A stretch of DNA of 23,904 nt from Flavicella sp049625305 (GTDB lineage: Bacteria; Bacteroidota; Bacteroidia; Flavobacteriales; Flavobacteriaceae), in NCBI GenBank assembly GCA_049625305.1, contig JBMZVD010000030.1, positions 1 through 23,904 on the forward strand, in the 5' to 3' direction. The translations under genes and the position numbers were made by a program. Positions 1 through 7,190 of this stretch are shown piece by piece. Numbering within the stretch: position 1 is the stretch's first letter; every line of letters starts with the position of its first letter. The notes beneath the pieces were generated by a model. The model was not told the DNA's origin and ran no database searches. It saw nothing but the letters and a program-made list of their open reading frames with translations.

Positions 1-134
1 CAAACAGAGGAGAAATCGTTGCAGTATACAATACTTTAGGTCAAAAAGTTGCCAATGCAAACTTACAAGGAGTGTATATTGTACGTGTACAAGATGGTGC
101 TCAAGTAAAAGCAGTAAAAGTATTGGTAAAGTAA
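1..134 (+). CDS. C-terminal end of a T9SS-secreted protein (5' end outside the window)
   Basis: Only the last 43 codons are visible, read in the frame that starts at base 3 and stops with TAA at 132-134. The residues AVYNTLGQKV, then GVYIVRV, then a basic and hydrophobic end (VKVLVK), match the second half of a type A sorting domain of the type IX secretion system (TIGR04183-like). This domain is recognised at the outer membrane and removed on export, so the protein is presumably secreted or anchored at the cell surface. Its function cannot be told because the functional part lies upstream. The next gene ends in a related domain with the same VYNTLGQK core. A strong hairpin terminator follows directly. 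Confidence 0.8.
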   Translation, partial: NRGEIVAVYNTLGQKVANANLQGVYIVRVQDGAQVKAVKVLVK

Positions 135-157
135 TTCCAATATTTTTCAAATAGTAC

Positions 158-187
158 AAGGCAAGCCATTCAGCTTGCCTTTTTTTA
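158..187 (+). terminator. Rho-independent terminator after the first T9SS cargo gene
   Basis: A perfect 8-bp stem (aggcaagc at 159-166 with gcttgcct at 173-180) has a 6-base loop and is followed by a run of seven T. It begins 25 bases after the stop codon at 134. Confidence 0.85.
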
Positions 188-271
188 TACCACTTATTTA
201 TTAACTGTTGCCTTCTTTTTTTGCTGAAGTATACTAAGCTATATTTAAGATTCAATATAAAAAAGACTGCT

Positions 272-1096
272 ATGAAAAAAAAAATTGTGTATTGGGGAGG
301 CTTTTTGCCTCTCTGTGTTTTTTCTCAATTGGTGTGCGAACCTTTTGAGTATGTCAATGATACCTTTTTGAGTGATACTGAACTTTGGCAACCCCATTCA
401 GGAACTCCTGGTCAATTACAAATCACTGATGGGAAATTGTGGTTGAATGATACAGATAATGAAGATGTACACATTGCTTTTGACGAATCAATGTCAACTT
501 TGTACTATTCCTTTACGCTTTCTGTTGAAGCAAATTCCGTAAGCTCGGGGTCTCAATATTTTGCGCATTTGAATACCTCAGCTTTTAAAGCTAAATTATT
601 TATTACCTATACAGACGAAGGTTTTATTCCAGGTATTGCAACCTCAGCATCTACTCCTGCAGTACATTGGGTGGAGGTTTTAGATTATGATGAACACTAC
701 CGTTTTGTGGTCAAATACGATGGTACTACCACACTTTGGATCAATCCAAGTAGTGAGACGGATACCTCAATATCAGATTTGGAAACATCCGATGCAGGAG
801 CTACTGCGTTTTGTTTTAGGCAGGCACCACATCCTGGTAGTTTTAATGCCTCGGTTGACGATTTGTTTATTGCAACTACTTTTTTTGAGGTGCTGCAAAC
901 CCATAGTATAGAGCGATATCCAAGACTGTCGATTAGCGTTCGTGATGGCGTTGTTTTTAGTGATGTTGGCCTTCTTTTAGAGGTGTACAATACTCTAGGT
1001 CAAAAAATTGAAAACAAAGGTTTAAAAGGTGTGTGTCTTGCTCGTGTTTCTCTTGGCAATGGGTACACAAAAACAATACAGGTAATAGCTCCTTAA
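272..1096 (+). CDS. Secreted protein with lectin-like N-terminal part and degenerate T9SS sorting domain
   Basis: 274 aa from the ATG at 272. A TTG at 221 is in frame, but the ATG is followed by a credible signal peptide (MKKKIVYWGG, hydrophobic to about residue 20), so I prefer it. Residues about 25-205 are rich in Asp, Thr, Ser and Trp and look like a beta-sandwich (EPFEYVND near the start, DDLFIATT near the end), as in LamG/concanavalin-like modules of secreted flavobacterial proteins. No catalytic motif is recognised. The last 60 residues carry VYNTLGQKI and GVCLARV, a T9SS type A-like domain. The usual N-terminal YPNP signature is replaced by ERYPRLSISV, so sorting may be impaired. Function unknown. 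It has its own terminator and lies downstream of another T9SS cargo with a related tail. Confidence 0.7.
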   Translation: MKKKIVYWGGFLPLCVFSQLVCEPFEYVNDTFLSDTELWQPHSGTPGQLQITDGKLWLNDTDNEDVHIAFDESMSTLYYSFTLSVEANSVSSGSQYFAHLNTSAFKAKLFITYTDEGFIPGIATSASTPAVHWVEVLDYDEHYRFVVKYDGTTTLWINPSSETDTSISDLETSDAGATAFCFRQAPHPGSFNASVDDLFIATTFFEVLQTHSIERYPRLSISVRDGVVFSDVGLLLEVYNTLGQKIENKGLKGVCLARVSLGNGYTKTIQVIAP

Positions 1097-1124
1097 TTTT
1101 TTTCAAAAAAATAAGTAATGGAAT

Positions 1125-1155
1125 AAAAAAACCACCCTTTTGGGTGGTTTGATAT
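1125..1155. terminator. Bidirectional terminator between convergent genes
   Basis: The stem aaccaccc (1130-1137) pairs with gggtggtt (1142-1149) around a TTTT loop. It has A-rich sequence on the left and T-rich sequence on the right, so it can end both the plus-strand cargo gene (stop at 1096) and the minus-strand endonuclease gene (stop at 1175). Confidence 0.8.
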
Positions 1156-1174
1156 TTTTAAATTCAATGAAGAT

Positions 1175-3019
1175 TTATTGAACGATTAGTTTTTTCTTTA
1201 CAATAGTTGTTCCGTTTTTCCCAACGAGTATATACATACCTTTTTGTAAGTTAGATACATTTATCGTAGCATTAGGATAGTTCTTAAATGGAAGTATTTG
1301 TGCTCCTAGAATGTTGTAAAGAGCAATTTCTCCTTCAAAAGAAGAGGCTATTTGTAAGAAATCACCTGAAATAGGATTAGGGTATACATAAAAGCTTTCC
1401 TCTAAAATTGTGTTGATAGAAGCAGTACCATTCTGCATTGCAGTCACTGTAAATGAATCGATTCTCCATCTAGAACCATTGTCATTAGTTCCAATGTATT
1501 TGAATCCGATGTGAACTTTCTTACCATCAAAAGCACTCAGGTCATATTTCTCAGAAGTAACAAAATCATGATTGTTTCCTGCGGGTCTAGTACTTAGAAG
1601 TATTTCTGTCCAAGTAGCTGTTGCTACATTTCCATTATAGTCGGAAGAAACTAAAACTTTTTGTGCGTCCATCACGCCATCTGTATAGTTGATGTATTGA
1701 CTCATTTGGAATGTAGTGTTTGTAACATCAGTAAGATCAATCTCACTTGAGACAATCCAATCTTCACTTACTTCATTTGGATATGCACTCATCTGAGCGA
1801 AAACTTCGTCTCCATATTGGCCATTGTCTCTTATTTCCCAAGCAAAATTCTCACCAAGAATATCAAAAGTGGCTACATTGTCTAAAGTGTTGAAATCTTC
1901 GTGAAGAATAGTTGTGTATCCTTTCAGCGTTGTAAATGACACGCCATTACTAAATGCAGATGTATTTGCTGCAGCATCTTTTGCTTTTACTTTTATCTCG
2001 TAAGTAGTGGAACTGTCAAGTCCATTGATATCCACAGAAGTTGCAGTAGTGCTTTTTAACAACACATCGTTTGCATATACCATATATTCGTATACAGCTA
2101 CATTATCAGTCGCAGCCGTCCAAGTAATTTTGGCAGCTTCATCTGTTATTTCAGAAACAATAATATTTGTTGGGGCTGAAGGGGCTTCTGTATCATCACT
2201 ACCACCACTAAGGTTCCATTTGTCTTCTGCTAAATTACCTCCCCAGATTGCAGTTGCTAAATAAGGGTTGTCAATAAATGGGTTTCTATTTTTTTGATAT
2301 GCAAAAATTACCTCGTTTCTATTCGCTTCAAAAGCATCTACAGGATCTTCTGCGTTCCACTTCAAAAATAAATCTACCATGTTCGCATCGATAGTTGTAG
2401 CATTACCGACACCAATACTTTTAGGAAGACATTGTTGTTCTGCTATAGAACTTCCGTTTCCATTGTAACGTACATACATGTACATGATGATACGTGCAAT
2501 GTCTCCTTTCCATTCGTCTCCTGGATACCAGTAAGAACCTACCTTTCCAGAGTTTCCTGAACTGTCGGTGTATTTTCTATTACTTCTTGAGGAGTTGTAT
2601 CCTGGGTCACAAGGTTTTAAGTTGTGAATGTCAGTTCCAGGACCAACATTGGTTGTTGAAAATCCTGGTTTTGCAATAGATTGAGGATACACATGTTCTC
2701 GGTTCCATACATTACCACAACAGTAGCTTTCAGCGCGTGTTCTGTCATTTGCGTCGTCTTGATCGTTGTCATCGTATCCATAGATCAACAAGACATTGCT
2801 AGCTATAGAAGGATCTTCATCCGATTCGTTCAAGACATCCCATGAGTCTGTTGAGCTTGAAGAATAGGGCAATCCGTTGTGGGTACGATCTAGTTTTTCA
2901 GACAATTCATCAAACAAGGCCAGGCCTGTTTTTGTGTAGTCAACATCATTGTAGTAAGAAGGTACTTGTGCATAGAGGCTTATGGTAAACAAGCACAACA
3001 AAAAAGTAATTTTTCTCAT
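1175..3019 (-). CDS. Secreted endonuclease I family nuclease with FN3 domain and T9SS sorting domain
   Basis: 614 aa. Residues 1-17 are a signal peptide ending SLYA|Q. Residues about 25-270 are an endonuclease I domain (EndA/NucM family, PF04231), a metal-dependent nonspecific nuclease. The key motifs are NREHVYPQS (107-114, catalytic His109), DIHNLKP (130-136) and NSSRSNRKY (142-150). Residues about 279-365 are a fibronectin type III module (SAPTNIIVSE to SFTTL). Residues about 370-530 resemble a cleaved-adhesin/jelly-roll domain (HEDFN...WEIRD...RIDSFTV). Residues about 541-614 are a canonical T9SS type A sorting domain (YVYPNPISG, then ALYNILGAQ, GMYILVG, KKLIVQ). The enzyme is therefore exported across both membranes, where it likely degrades extracellular DNA or RNA for nutrients. 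It stands alone, with a -7 promoter element 31 bases before its ATG. Confidence 0.93.
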   Translation of the reverse strand: MRKITFLLCLFTISLYAQVPSYYNDVDYTKTGLALFDELSEKLDRTHNGLPYSSSSTDSWDVLNESDEDPSIASNVLLIYGYDDNDQDDANDRTRAESYCCGNVWNREHVYPQSIAKPGFSTTNVGPGTDIHNLKPCDPGYNSSRSNRKYTDSSGNSGKVGSYWYPGDEWKGDIARIIMYMYVRYNGNGSSIAEQQCLPKSIGVGNATTIDANMVDLFLKWNAEDPVDAFEANRNEVIFAYQKNRNPFIDNPYLATAIWGGNLAEDKWNLSGGSDDTEAPSAPTNIIVSEITDEAAKITWTAATDNVAVYEYMVYANDVLLKSTTATSVDINGLDSSTTYEIKVKAKDAAANTSAFSNGVSFTTLKGYTTILHEDFNTLDNVATFDILGENFAWEIRDNGQYGDEVFAQMSAYPNEVSEDWIVSSEIDLTDVTNTTFQMSQYINYTDGVMDAQKVLVSSDYNGNVATATWTEILLSTRPAGNNHDFVTSEKYDLSAFDGKKVHIGFKYIGTNDNGSRWRIDSFTVTAMQNGTASINTILEESFYVYPNPISGDFLQIASSFEGEIALYNILGAQILPFKNYPNATINVSNLQKGMYILVGKNGTTIVKKKLIVQ

Positions 3020-3050
3020 ATATAAGGGGAGTTAAAAAAATTTTAGTGTG

Positions 3051-3058
3051 CAAATATA
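3051..3058 (-). promoter_or_regulatory. Candidate -7 promoter element for the secreted endonuclease
   Basis: The minus strand reads TATATTTG followed by CA, a full match to the Bacteroidota -7 consensus TAnnTTTG, ending 31 bases before the ATG at 3019. No TTG/TTTG element was found at the expected -33 spacing. Confidence 0.5.
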
Positions 3059-3167
3059 ATGCATCTCAAATTGTTGTATGTAACTTTAATGTTATCAGTG
3101 ACTTTAGAAGTAGCGATATAAACACATATTTAGAGCTATTGTTACCCTCTAGCTCTTATGAAATTAT

Positions 3168-3175
3168 TATTTTTG
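3168..3175 (+). promoter_or_regulatory. Candidate -7 promoter element for the four-helix membrane protein
   Basis: TATTTTTG followed by CA matches TAnnTTTG and lies 26 bases before the ATG at 3202. A -33 partner at normal spacing is not evident. Confidence 0.45.
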
Positions 3176-3201
3176 CATCGGTATTTTAATAGCGCTTTTT
3201 T

Positions 3202-3633
3202 ATGTTACAGATTCATTCTAGTTGGGCTTATCTTTTGGTTTTGCTGTTGCTTTTTACTTTTGTCAATGCAATAATTGGTTTCGTGAAGCAAAAAGAATTC
3301 ACGAGCAAAGATTTTATCCTAGGACTTTCTACACTTATTGTAACTCATATTCAGTTGTTTATTGGCTTGAGTTGGTATTTCATGTCCCCAGTTTTCAAAG
3401 CGATGCAGGCGGGTAGAACCTCAGAAGTATTAGCAGATACAAACAGTAGATTACTGGCTATAGAGCATCCTTTGACAATGGTTATAGCCGTCATTTTTCT
3501 CACTATTGGATGGTCTCAACATAAAAAAAGAGAAAGTTCACAGTCAAAATTTAAAACCATTGCAATTTTTTATGGAATCGCACTATTGTTGATTTTACTT
3601 CGAATCCCATGGAAACAATGGCTTTTCAATTGA
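3202..3633 (+). CDS. Small four-helix integral membrane protein of unknown function
   Basis: 143 aa with four predicted membrane segments, about residues 8-27, 38-60, 91-104 and 118-135. The loop between helices 2 and 3 is polar (QAGRTSEVLADTNSR) and the linker before helix 4 is basic. Histidines lie at the N-terminus (H5, in HSSWAY), in helix 2 (H49), at the start of helix 3 (H89, in EHP) and in the following linker (H107). Similar proteins are widespread in flavobacteria and are often labelled cytochrome b, but I see no standard cytochrome b motif, so I leave the function open. Membrane-embedded His residues would permit heme or metal binding; this is inference. It precedes plsC in the same direction, separated by 57 bases that hold a possible promoter. 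Confidence 0.75.
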   Translation: MLQIHSSWAYLLVLLLLFTFVNAIIGFVKQKEFTSKDFILGLSTLIVTHIQLFIGLSWYFMSPVFKAMQAGRTSEVLADTNSRLLAIEHPLTMVIAVIFLTIGWSQHKKRESSQSKFKTIAIFYGIALLLILLRIPWKQWLFN

Positions 3634-3644
3634 CTTAATATATG

Positions 3645-3652
3645 TACATTTG
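3645..3652 (+). promoter_or_regulatory. Candidate -7 promoter element for the acyltransferase-desaturase pair
   Basis: TACATTTG matches TAnnTTTG and lies 38 bases before the ATG at 3691. A -33 element at normal spacing is not clear. Confidence 0.4.
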
Positions 3653-3690
3653 AAGCTTTAAATTTCTTTTAGTCTACAAACCGTTTTACA

Positions 3691-4434
3691 ATGAAAACAC
3701 TTATTTCATATCCGCTTTCAGTTTTGCATTACATTGTTTTTGGCTTTTTAATGCTCCTTTTTCAACCGATACAGTGGTTTTGTCACCGTGTATTTGGGTA
3801 CACACCTCATAAAAAGTCTGTTGATATCTTAAATTACTTGTTGCAATGGAGCATGTATATTTTGGGTACTAAAATAGATTTTGAATCAGCGTCATCTTTG
3901 CCAAAAGACGTGCCATTGATCATCGTTTCTAACCATCAAAGTTCTTATGAAATCATTGCCATTACATGGTACTTTAGAAAACACCACCCAAAGTTTGTTT
4001 CTAAAATGGAACTAGGTAAAGGTATCCCGAGTGTGTCCTATAATTTAAAACACGGAGGTTCTGTATTGATCAATAGAAAAGATTCCAAGCAAGCATTGAC
4101 AGCCTTAGCTGGTTTCGCTAAGAATATACAAAAAAATAAGTGGGCAGCTGTTATTTTTCCTGAAGGTACAAGAAGTAGAAACGGACAACCTAAATCATTT
4201 TCAGTCAATGGTTTAAAAATGTTGGCCAAATATGCTCCTGATGCACATGTAGTGCCGTTAACTATTAATAATTCTTGGAAATTAGTTGCCAAAGGAGCCT
4301 TTCCTTTGGGAATCGGGATTCCAATGAAATTCAAAGTTCACGAGCCAATTCCAGTAAATTCAATGCCTTTTGACGATTTATTTGAAAAAGTAGAAAAAAC
4401 AATTAAAAACTCAGTATATTTGCCCCTTAAATAA
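3691..4434 (+). CDS. 1-acyl-sn-glycerol-3-phosphate acyltransferase (PlsC family)
   Basis: 247 aa, typical length. It transfers an acyl group to the sn-2 position of lysophosphatidic acid to make phosphatidic acid at the inner membrane. A hydrophobic N-terminal segment (about residues 10-30) would anchor it. The PF01553 motifs are in order: NHQSSYE (81-87, motif I), an FVSKMELGKGIPS block (102-114), INRKD (127-131), FPEGTRSR (156-163, motif III) and VVPLTINN (motif IV). Motif I is normally HX4D; here the acid is Glu87 (HX4E), which is unusual for this catalytic pair. The stop lies only 17 bases before the acyl-ACP desaturase gene, so the two are probably co-transcribed and shape phospholipid acyl chains together. 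The exact acyl acceptor cannot be told from sequence. Confidence 0.88.
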   Translation: MKTLISYPLSVLHYIVFGFLMLLFQPIQWFCHRVFGYTPHKKSVDILNYLLQWSMYILGTKIDFESASSLPKDVPLIIVSNHQSSYEIIAITWYFRKHHPKFVSKMELGKGIPSVSYNLKHGGSVLINRKDSKQALTALAGFAKNIQKNKWAAVIFPEGTRSRNGQPKSFSVNGLKMLAKYAPDAHVVPLTINNSWKLVAKGAFPLGIGIPMKFKVHEPIPVNSMPFDDLFEKVEKTIKNSVYLPLK

Positions 4435-4451
4435 ATATAAAAAAATAACAA

Positions 4452-5450
4452 ATGTCTATATACAATGTGCGTAAGGAAGTGATGTTGACTCTTGAGAAAG
4501 ATATAGAGACTACATTTGGTAAGTTTTTAATTAGCCCCGAAGAGATTTGGCAACCTACTGACTTCTTACCTAATCCCCAATCAGACACCTTTATTGATGA
4601 GGTAAAAGAAATTAGAGAACTGTCTAAAGAACTCGGTAATGACTTTTGGATCTCCTTAGTAGGGGACATGATTACTGAAGAAGCATTGCCAACATACGAA
4701 TCATGGTTGTTGGATTTGGATGGTGTTGATCAGCATGGTGACGCTACAGGAACTGGATGGGCCGATTGGATTCGTCGCTGGACCGCTGAAGAAAATAGAC
4801 ATGGTGATGTTTTGAACAAATATATTTATTTGTCAGGTCGTGTGAATATGCGTGAGGTAGAGATTACAACACAACATTTGATTGCAGATGGGTTTGATAT
4901 TGGAACTTCTCGCGATCCTTATAAAACTTTCGTTTACACTAGTTTCCAAGAGTTAGCTACGTATGTTTCACATAACAATGTGGCCAAACTGGCTCGTAAA
5001 GCAGGAATGAAAGGTTTGGCAAAAATGTCAAAAATTATTGCAGGAGATGAAATGCGTCATCACTTGGCTTATGTAGAATTCATACGTCAAATATTTGCAG
5101 TAGATCCAAGTGAAATGATGCTTGCATTTTGTGACATGATGAAGTATAAGATTGAAATGCCTGCGATGTATTTGAGAGAGTCTTTTGGAAAAAAAGCCTC
5201 TCTTTTCGATAAGTTTTCTGACGTAGCTCAAAGAGCAGGGGTTTACACTTCTTTTGACTACATAGATATTTTAGAAAAACTCAATAAAGCTTGGGGCATA
5301 GATAAGATTACAAACTTGTCACCTGAAGCCGACAAAGCTAGAAATTATTTGATGCGTCTTCCGGATAGAATGAGGCGTATTGCTGAACGTATCACAGTTC
5401 CTGATACGGACTACAACTTCAAATGGATGAACCCATTGGTTGTAAAATAA
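4452..5450 (+). CDS. Acyl-ACP desaturase (soluble di-iron, stearoyl-ACP desaturase family)
   Basis: 332 aa. It introduces a cis double bond into an acyl chain carried on acyl carrier protein, using O2 and reduced ferredoxin. All di-iron ligand motifs of the family (PF03405) are present: MITEEALPTY (E76/E77), AEENRHGD (E114, H117), SFQELAT (E167) and DEMRHH (E200, H203). Blocks such as LNKYIYLSGRVNMR and VAQRAGVY closely follow plant plastid stearoyl-ACP desaturases as I remember them. There are no membrane segments, so the enzyme is cytosolic. It follows plsC by 17 bases, which suggests coupled production of unsaturated chains and their incorporation into phospholipid, as in membrane-fluidity control. 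The ATG at 4452 is preceded by an A-rich leader, and a terminator follows the stop. Confidence 0.92.
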   Translation: MSIYNVRKEVMLTLEKDIETTFGKFLISPEEIWQPTDFLPNPQSDTFIDEVKEIRELSKELGNDFWISLVGDMITEEALPTYESWLLDLDGVDQHGDATGTGWADWIRRWTAEENRHGDVLNKYIYLSGRVNMREVEITTQHLIADGFDIGTSRDPYKTFVYTSFQELATYVSHNNVAKLARKAGMKGLAKMSKIIAGDEMRHHLAYVEFIRQIFAVDPSEMMLAFCDMMKYKIEMPAMYLRESFGKKASLFDKFSDVAQRAGVYTSFDYIDILEKLNKAWGIDKITNLSPEADKARNYLMRLPDRMRRIAERITVPDTDYNFKWMNPLVVK

Positions 5451-5458
5451 GACCTAAA

Positions 5459-5487
5459 AAAACCTGCTCTAAAAAGTAGGTTTTTTT
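5459..5487 (+). terminator. Terminator after the desaturase gene
   Basis: The stem aaacctgct (5460-5468) pairs with agtaggttt (5475-5483) with one G-T wobble, and a T tract runs to 5487. It overlaps the last codons of the convergent epimerase-like gene. Confidence 0.75.
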
Positions 5488-6355
5488 ATTTGTGAACTTC
5501 AATGCTGTACTGGGCACTGAATGTTTTTCCTTTTTCTAAACTAATAATTCCCTCTTTTTCTTCCAGTTTTTGGGTGCTGTGTATGCTGTCTGCTATACCC
5601 AACCACGGTTCTATGCAAACAAAGGGAGCATTGGGTTTGGACCAAATACCCAAATACGGGAAACCCTCGTAGCGAAGTGTGACGATTTTTCCTTCTTTTA
5701 CGTGTGATAAAGTTACTGCTCTTGAATGCATGTTTTTAAATACTAGGGCATCTTTGTCAAAGATACTAGCATGTAAATCCAATGTGTCGCTCTTGTCTAT
5801 GATTTTTGAAGTTACGTCTCCGATAAGGCCATCATTTATCAAATGAGTTGCAACTGTTTCTGTTTTTTCAAAGACCAAACTATTGTTTTGATAGCTTTCG
5901 TTTTTATGCTCTAAAGAGCATTTAAAGGCAGGGTGTTCTCCAAGTGAAAATAAAAGTTGTGATGTGCCAGTATTTACAACCCTGTGTTTGATATAAATTG
6001 TCGTTGCTTCAATCCTGTATTCGGTGTGAAATTCAAAATTAAAAGGGTATTGTTCTAAGGTTTCAGCATTGCTTTGTAGTGAAAATGTAGCACTGTCCGA
6101 TGTTTGATGCGTCAATTCTATTTGGGTACTTTTTCTAAAAAAACCATGCTGTTTCATCTGATAAGTCTTTCCCTCGTAATGATAGCTATCGTTTTTTAAT
6201 CTTCCTACTATAGGAAACAATACTGGAGCTTGTCCTCCCCAATATTCTGGATTTCCCTCCCATAAATATTCTTTTCCATAAGCTTGAATGCTTGTGAGGG
6301 ACCCTCCGTTTTGAGTGAGTTGAATTTTTATAAAATCGTTCTTTATTTCAATCAT
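5486..6355 (-). CDS. Aldose 1-epimerase family protein
   Basis: 289 aa from the ATG at 6355. A TTG at 6376 is in frame but would overlap the upstream stop codon, and the protein from the ATG already begins with the usual family start (IEIKNDFIKIQLTQNGGSL). This is a galactose-mutarotase-like beta-sandwich (PF01263). Visible family features are LFPIVGRL (46-53), KQHGFFR with His70, LGEHPAF with His141, and CIEPWLG with Glu249; the two His and the Glu are candidate catalytic residues. Enzymes of this group interconvert alpha and beta anomers of sugars or sugar phosphates; the real substrate is unknown. It is the last gene of the proB-proA-nitrilase run, 17 bases after the nitrilase stop. No signal peptide, so cytosolic. 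Confidence 0.88.
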   Translation of the reverse strand: MIEIKNDFIKIQLTQNGGSLTSIQAYGKEYLWEGNPEYWGGQAPVLFPIVGRLKNDSYHYEGKTYQMKQHGFFRKSTQIELTHQTSDSATFSLQSNAETLEQYPFNFEFHTEYRIEATTIYIKHRVVNTGTSQLLFSLGEHPAFKCSLEHKNESYQNNSLVFEKTETVATHLINDGLIGDVTSKIIDKSDTLDLHASIFDKDALVFKNMHSRAVTLSHVKEGKIVTLRYEGFPYLGIWSKPNAPFVCIEPWLGIADSIHSTQKLEEKEGIISLEKGKTFSAQYSIEVHK

Positions 6356-6372
6356 AATAGTTGAATGTATTT

Positions 6373-7158
6373 TCAATCATTCTCCAATTGAAAATGATCA
6401 CTATCATTTAAAAAAGGATATTTTTTTCGAGTACTAAGTAGTGTATCTCTTGATAATAGTTTCGTAGCCACAGTTTCCTTTTGAGACTGTTCATAATAGA
6501 TTTCTTCTCCCATAGGTCCTATGATCTGGGATTGTCCGTGGTACTCAAGTTTGTTTTTGTCAGTTCCAACGCGATTGACACCGATGACATAGCAGATGTT
6601 TTCAATAGCTCTAGCTTTTATGAGCGTATTCCAGGCGAGGCTTCTTTCTGCTGGCCAATTGGCGACGTAGAGTGCAATGTCGTAGTCTTCGGTATTTCTA
6701 CTCCAAACAGGGAATCGTAAATCGTAACAGACAAAAGGAGCAATTTTCCACCCTTTGTATTCAAAAATTAAGCGATGCGTTCCTGCTGTGAAATTTTTGT
6801 CCTCTCCAGCATAGCTAAACAAGTGTTTTTTATCGTAGTGAACATAGGCTCCTGAACTATGTACAAATACAAATCGATTGAAGTAAAGGTTGTTTTCTTC
6901 TATAATCAAACTTCCGACAATGGCAGTATGGTGTTGTTTGGCAATGTCTTGCATCCATTGGATGGTTTTACCCTCCATAGTCTCTGCGCATTCTTGAGGA
7001 TTCATGACAAACCCTGTGTTGAACATTTCTGGCAAAACAATCAAATCCGTTGAAGTATCGATATTCGAAATTTCAACTTCAAGAGTCCTTAGATTGGCAG
7101 GTACATCCTTCCATTTAGGATTGCTTTGAATCAAAGTAACTGAGAGGGCTTCTTTCAT
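6373..7158 (-). CDS. Carbon-nitrogen hydrolase of the nitrilase superfamily, omega-amidase (YafV) type
   Basis: 261 aa, usual length. The catalytic triad of the nitrilase superfamily (PF00795) is visible: Glu44 in VLPEMFNTGF, Lys110 in YDKKHLF and the nucleophile Cys144 in FVCYDLRFPVW. The FNTGF and CYDLRFPVW blocks with YVANWPAERS place it with the YafV/Nit2 omega-amidases, which hydrolyse 2-oxoglutaramate or the alpha-keto acid amide of methionine to the free acid plus ammonia. That assignment rests on motif resemblance. The ATG at 7158 lies 32 bases past the proA stop, in the same direction, so it may be part of the proline operon transcript. The link to glutamate/glutamine metabolism would fit that context. 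Confidence 0.9.
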   Translation of the reverse strand: MKEALSVTLIQSNPKWKDVPANLRTLEVEISNIDTSTDLIVLPEMFNTGFVMNPQECAETMEGKTIQWMQDIAKQHHTAIVGSLIIEENNLYFNRFVFVHSSGAYVHYDKKHLFSYAGEDKNFTAGTHRLIFEYKGWKIAPFVCYDLRFPVWSRNTEDYDIALYVANWPAERSLAWNTLIKARAIENICYVIGVNRVGTDKNKLEYHGQSQIIGPMGEEIYYEQSQKETVATKLLSRDTLLSTRKKYPFLNDSDHFQLEND

Positions 7159-7190
7159 GTTCTGCAGGTTTCATTAATAGATTTATTGCG

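Noticed and set aside
3202..3633. Naming the four-helix protein cytochrome b
   Set aside because: There are no paired heme-ligand motifs typical of cytochrome b; the name in databases appears to be weak transfer.
4427..4669. 80-codon open frame on the minus strand over the plsC/desaturase junction
   Set aside because: It is antisense to the conserved desaturase N-terminus and has no start context or homology.
6355..6376. Longer start (TTG at 6376) for the epimerase-like gene
   Set aside because: It overlaps the nitrilase stop, adds residues unlike the family, and an ATG at 6355 fits better.
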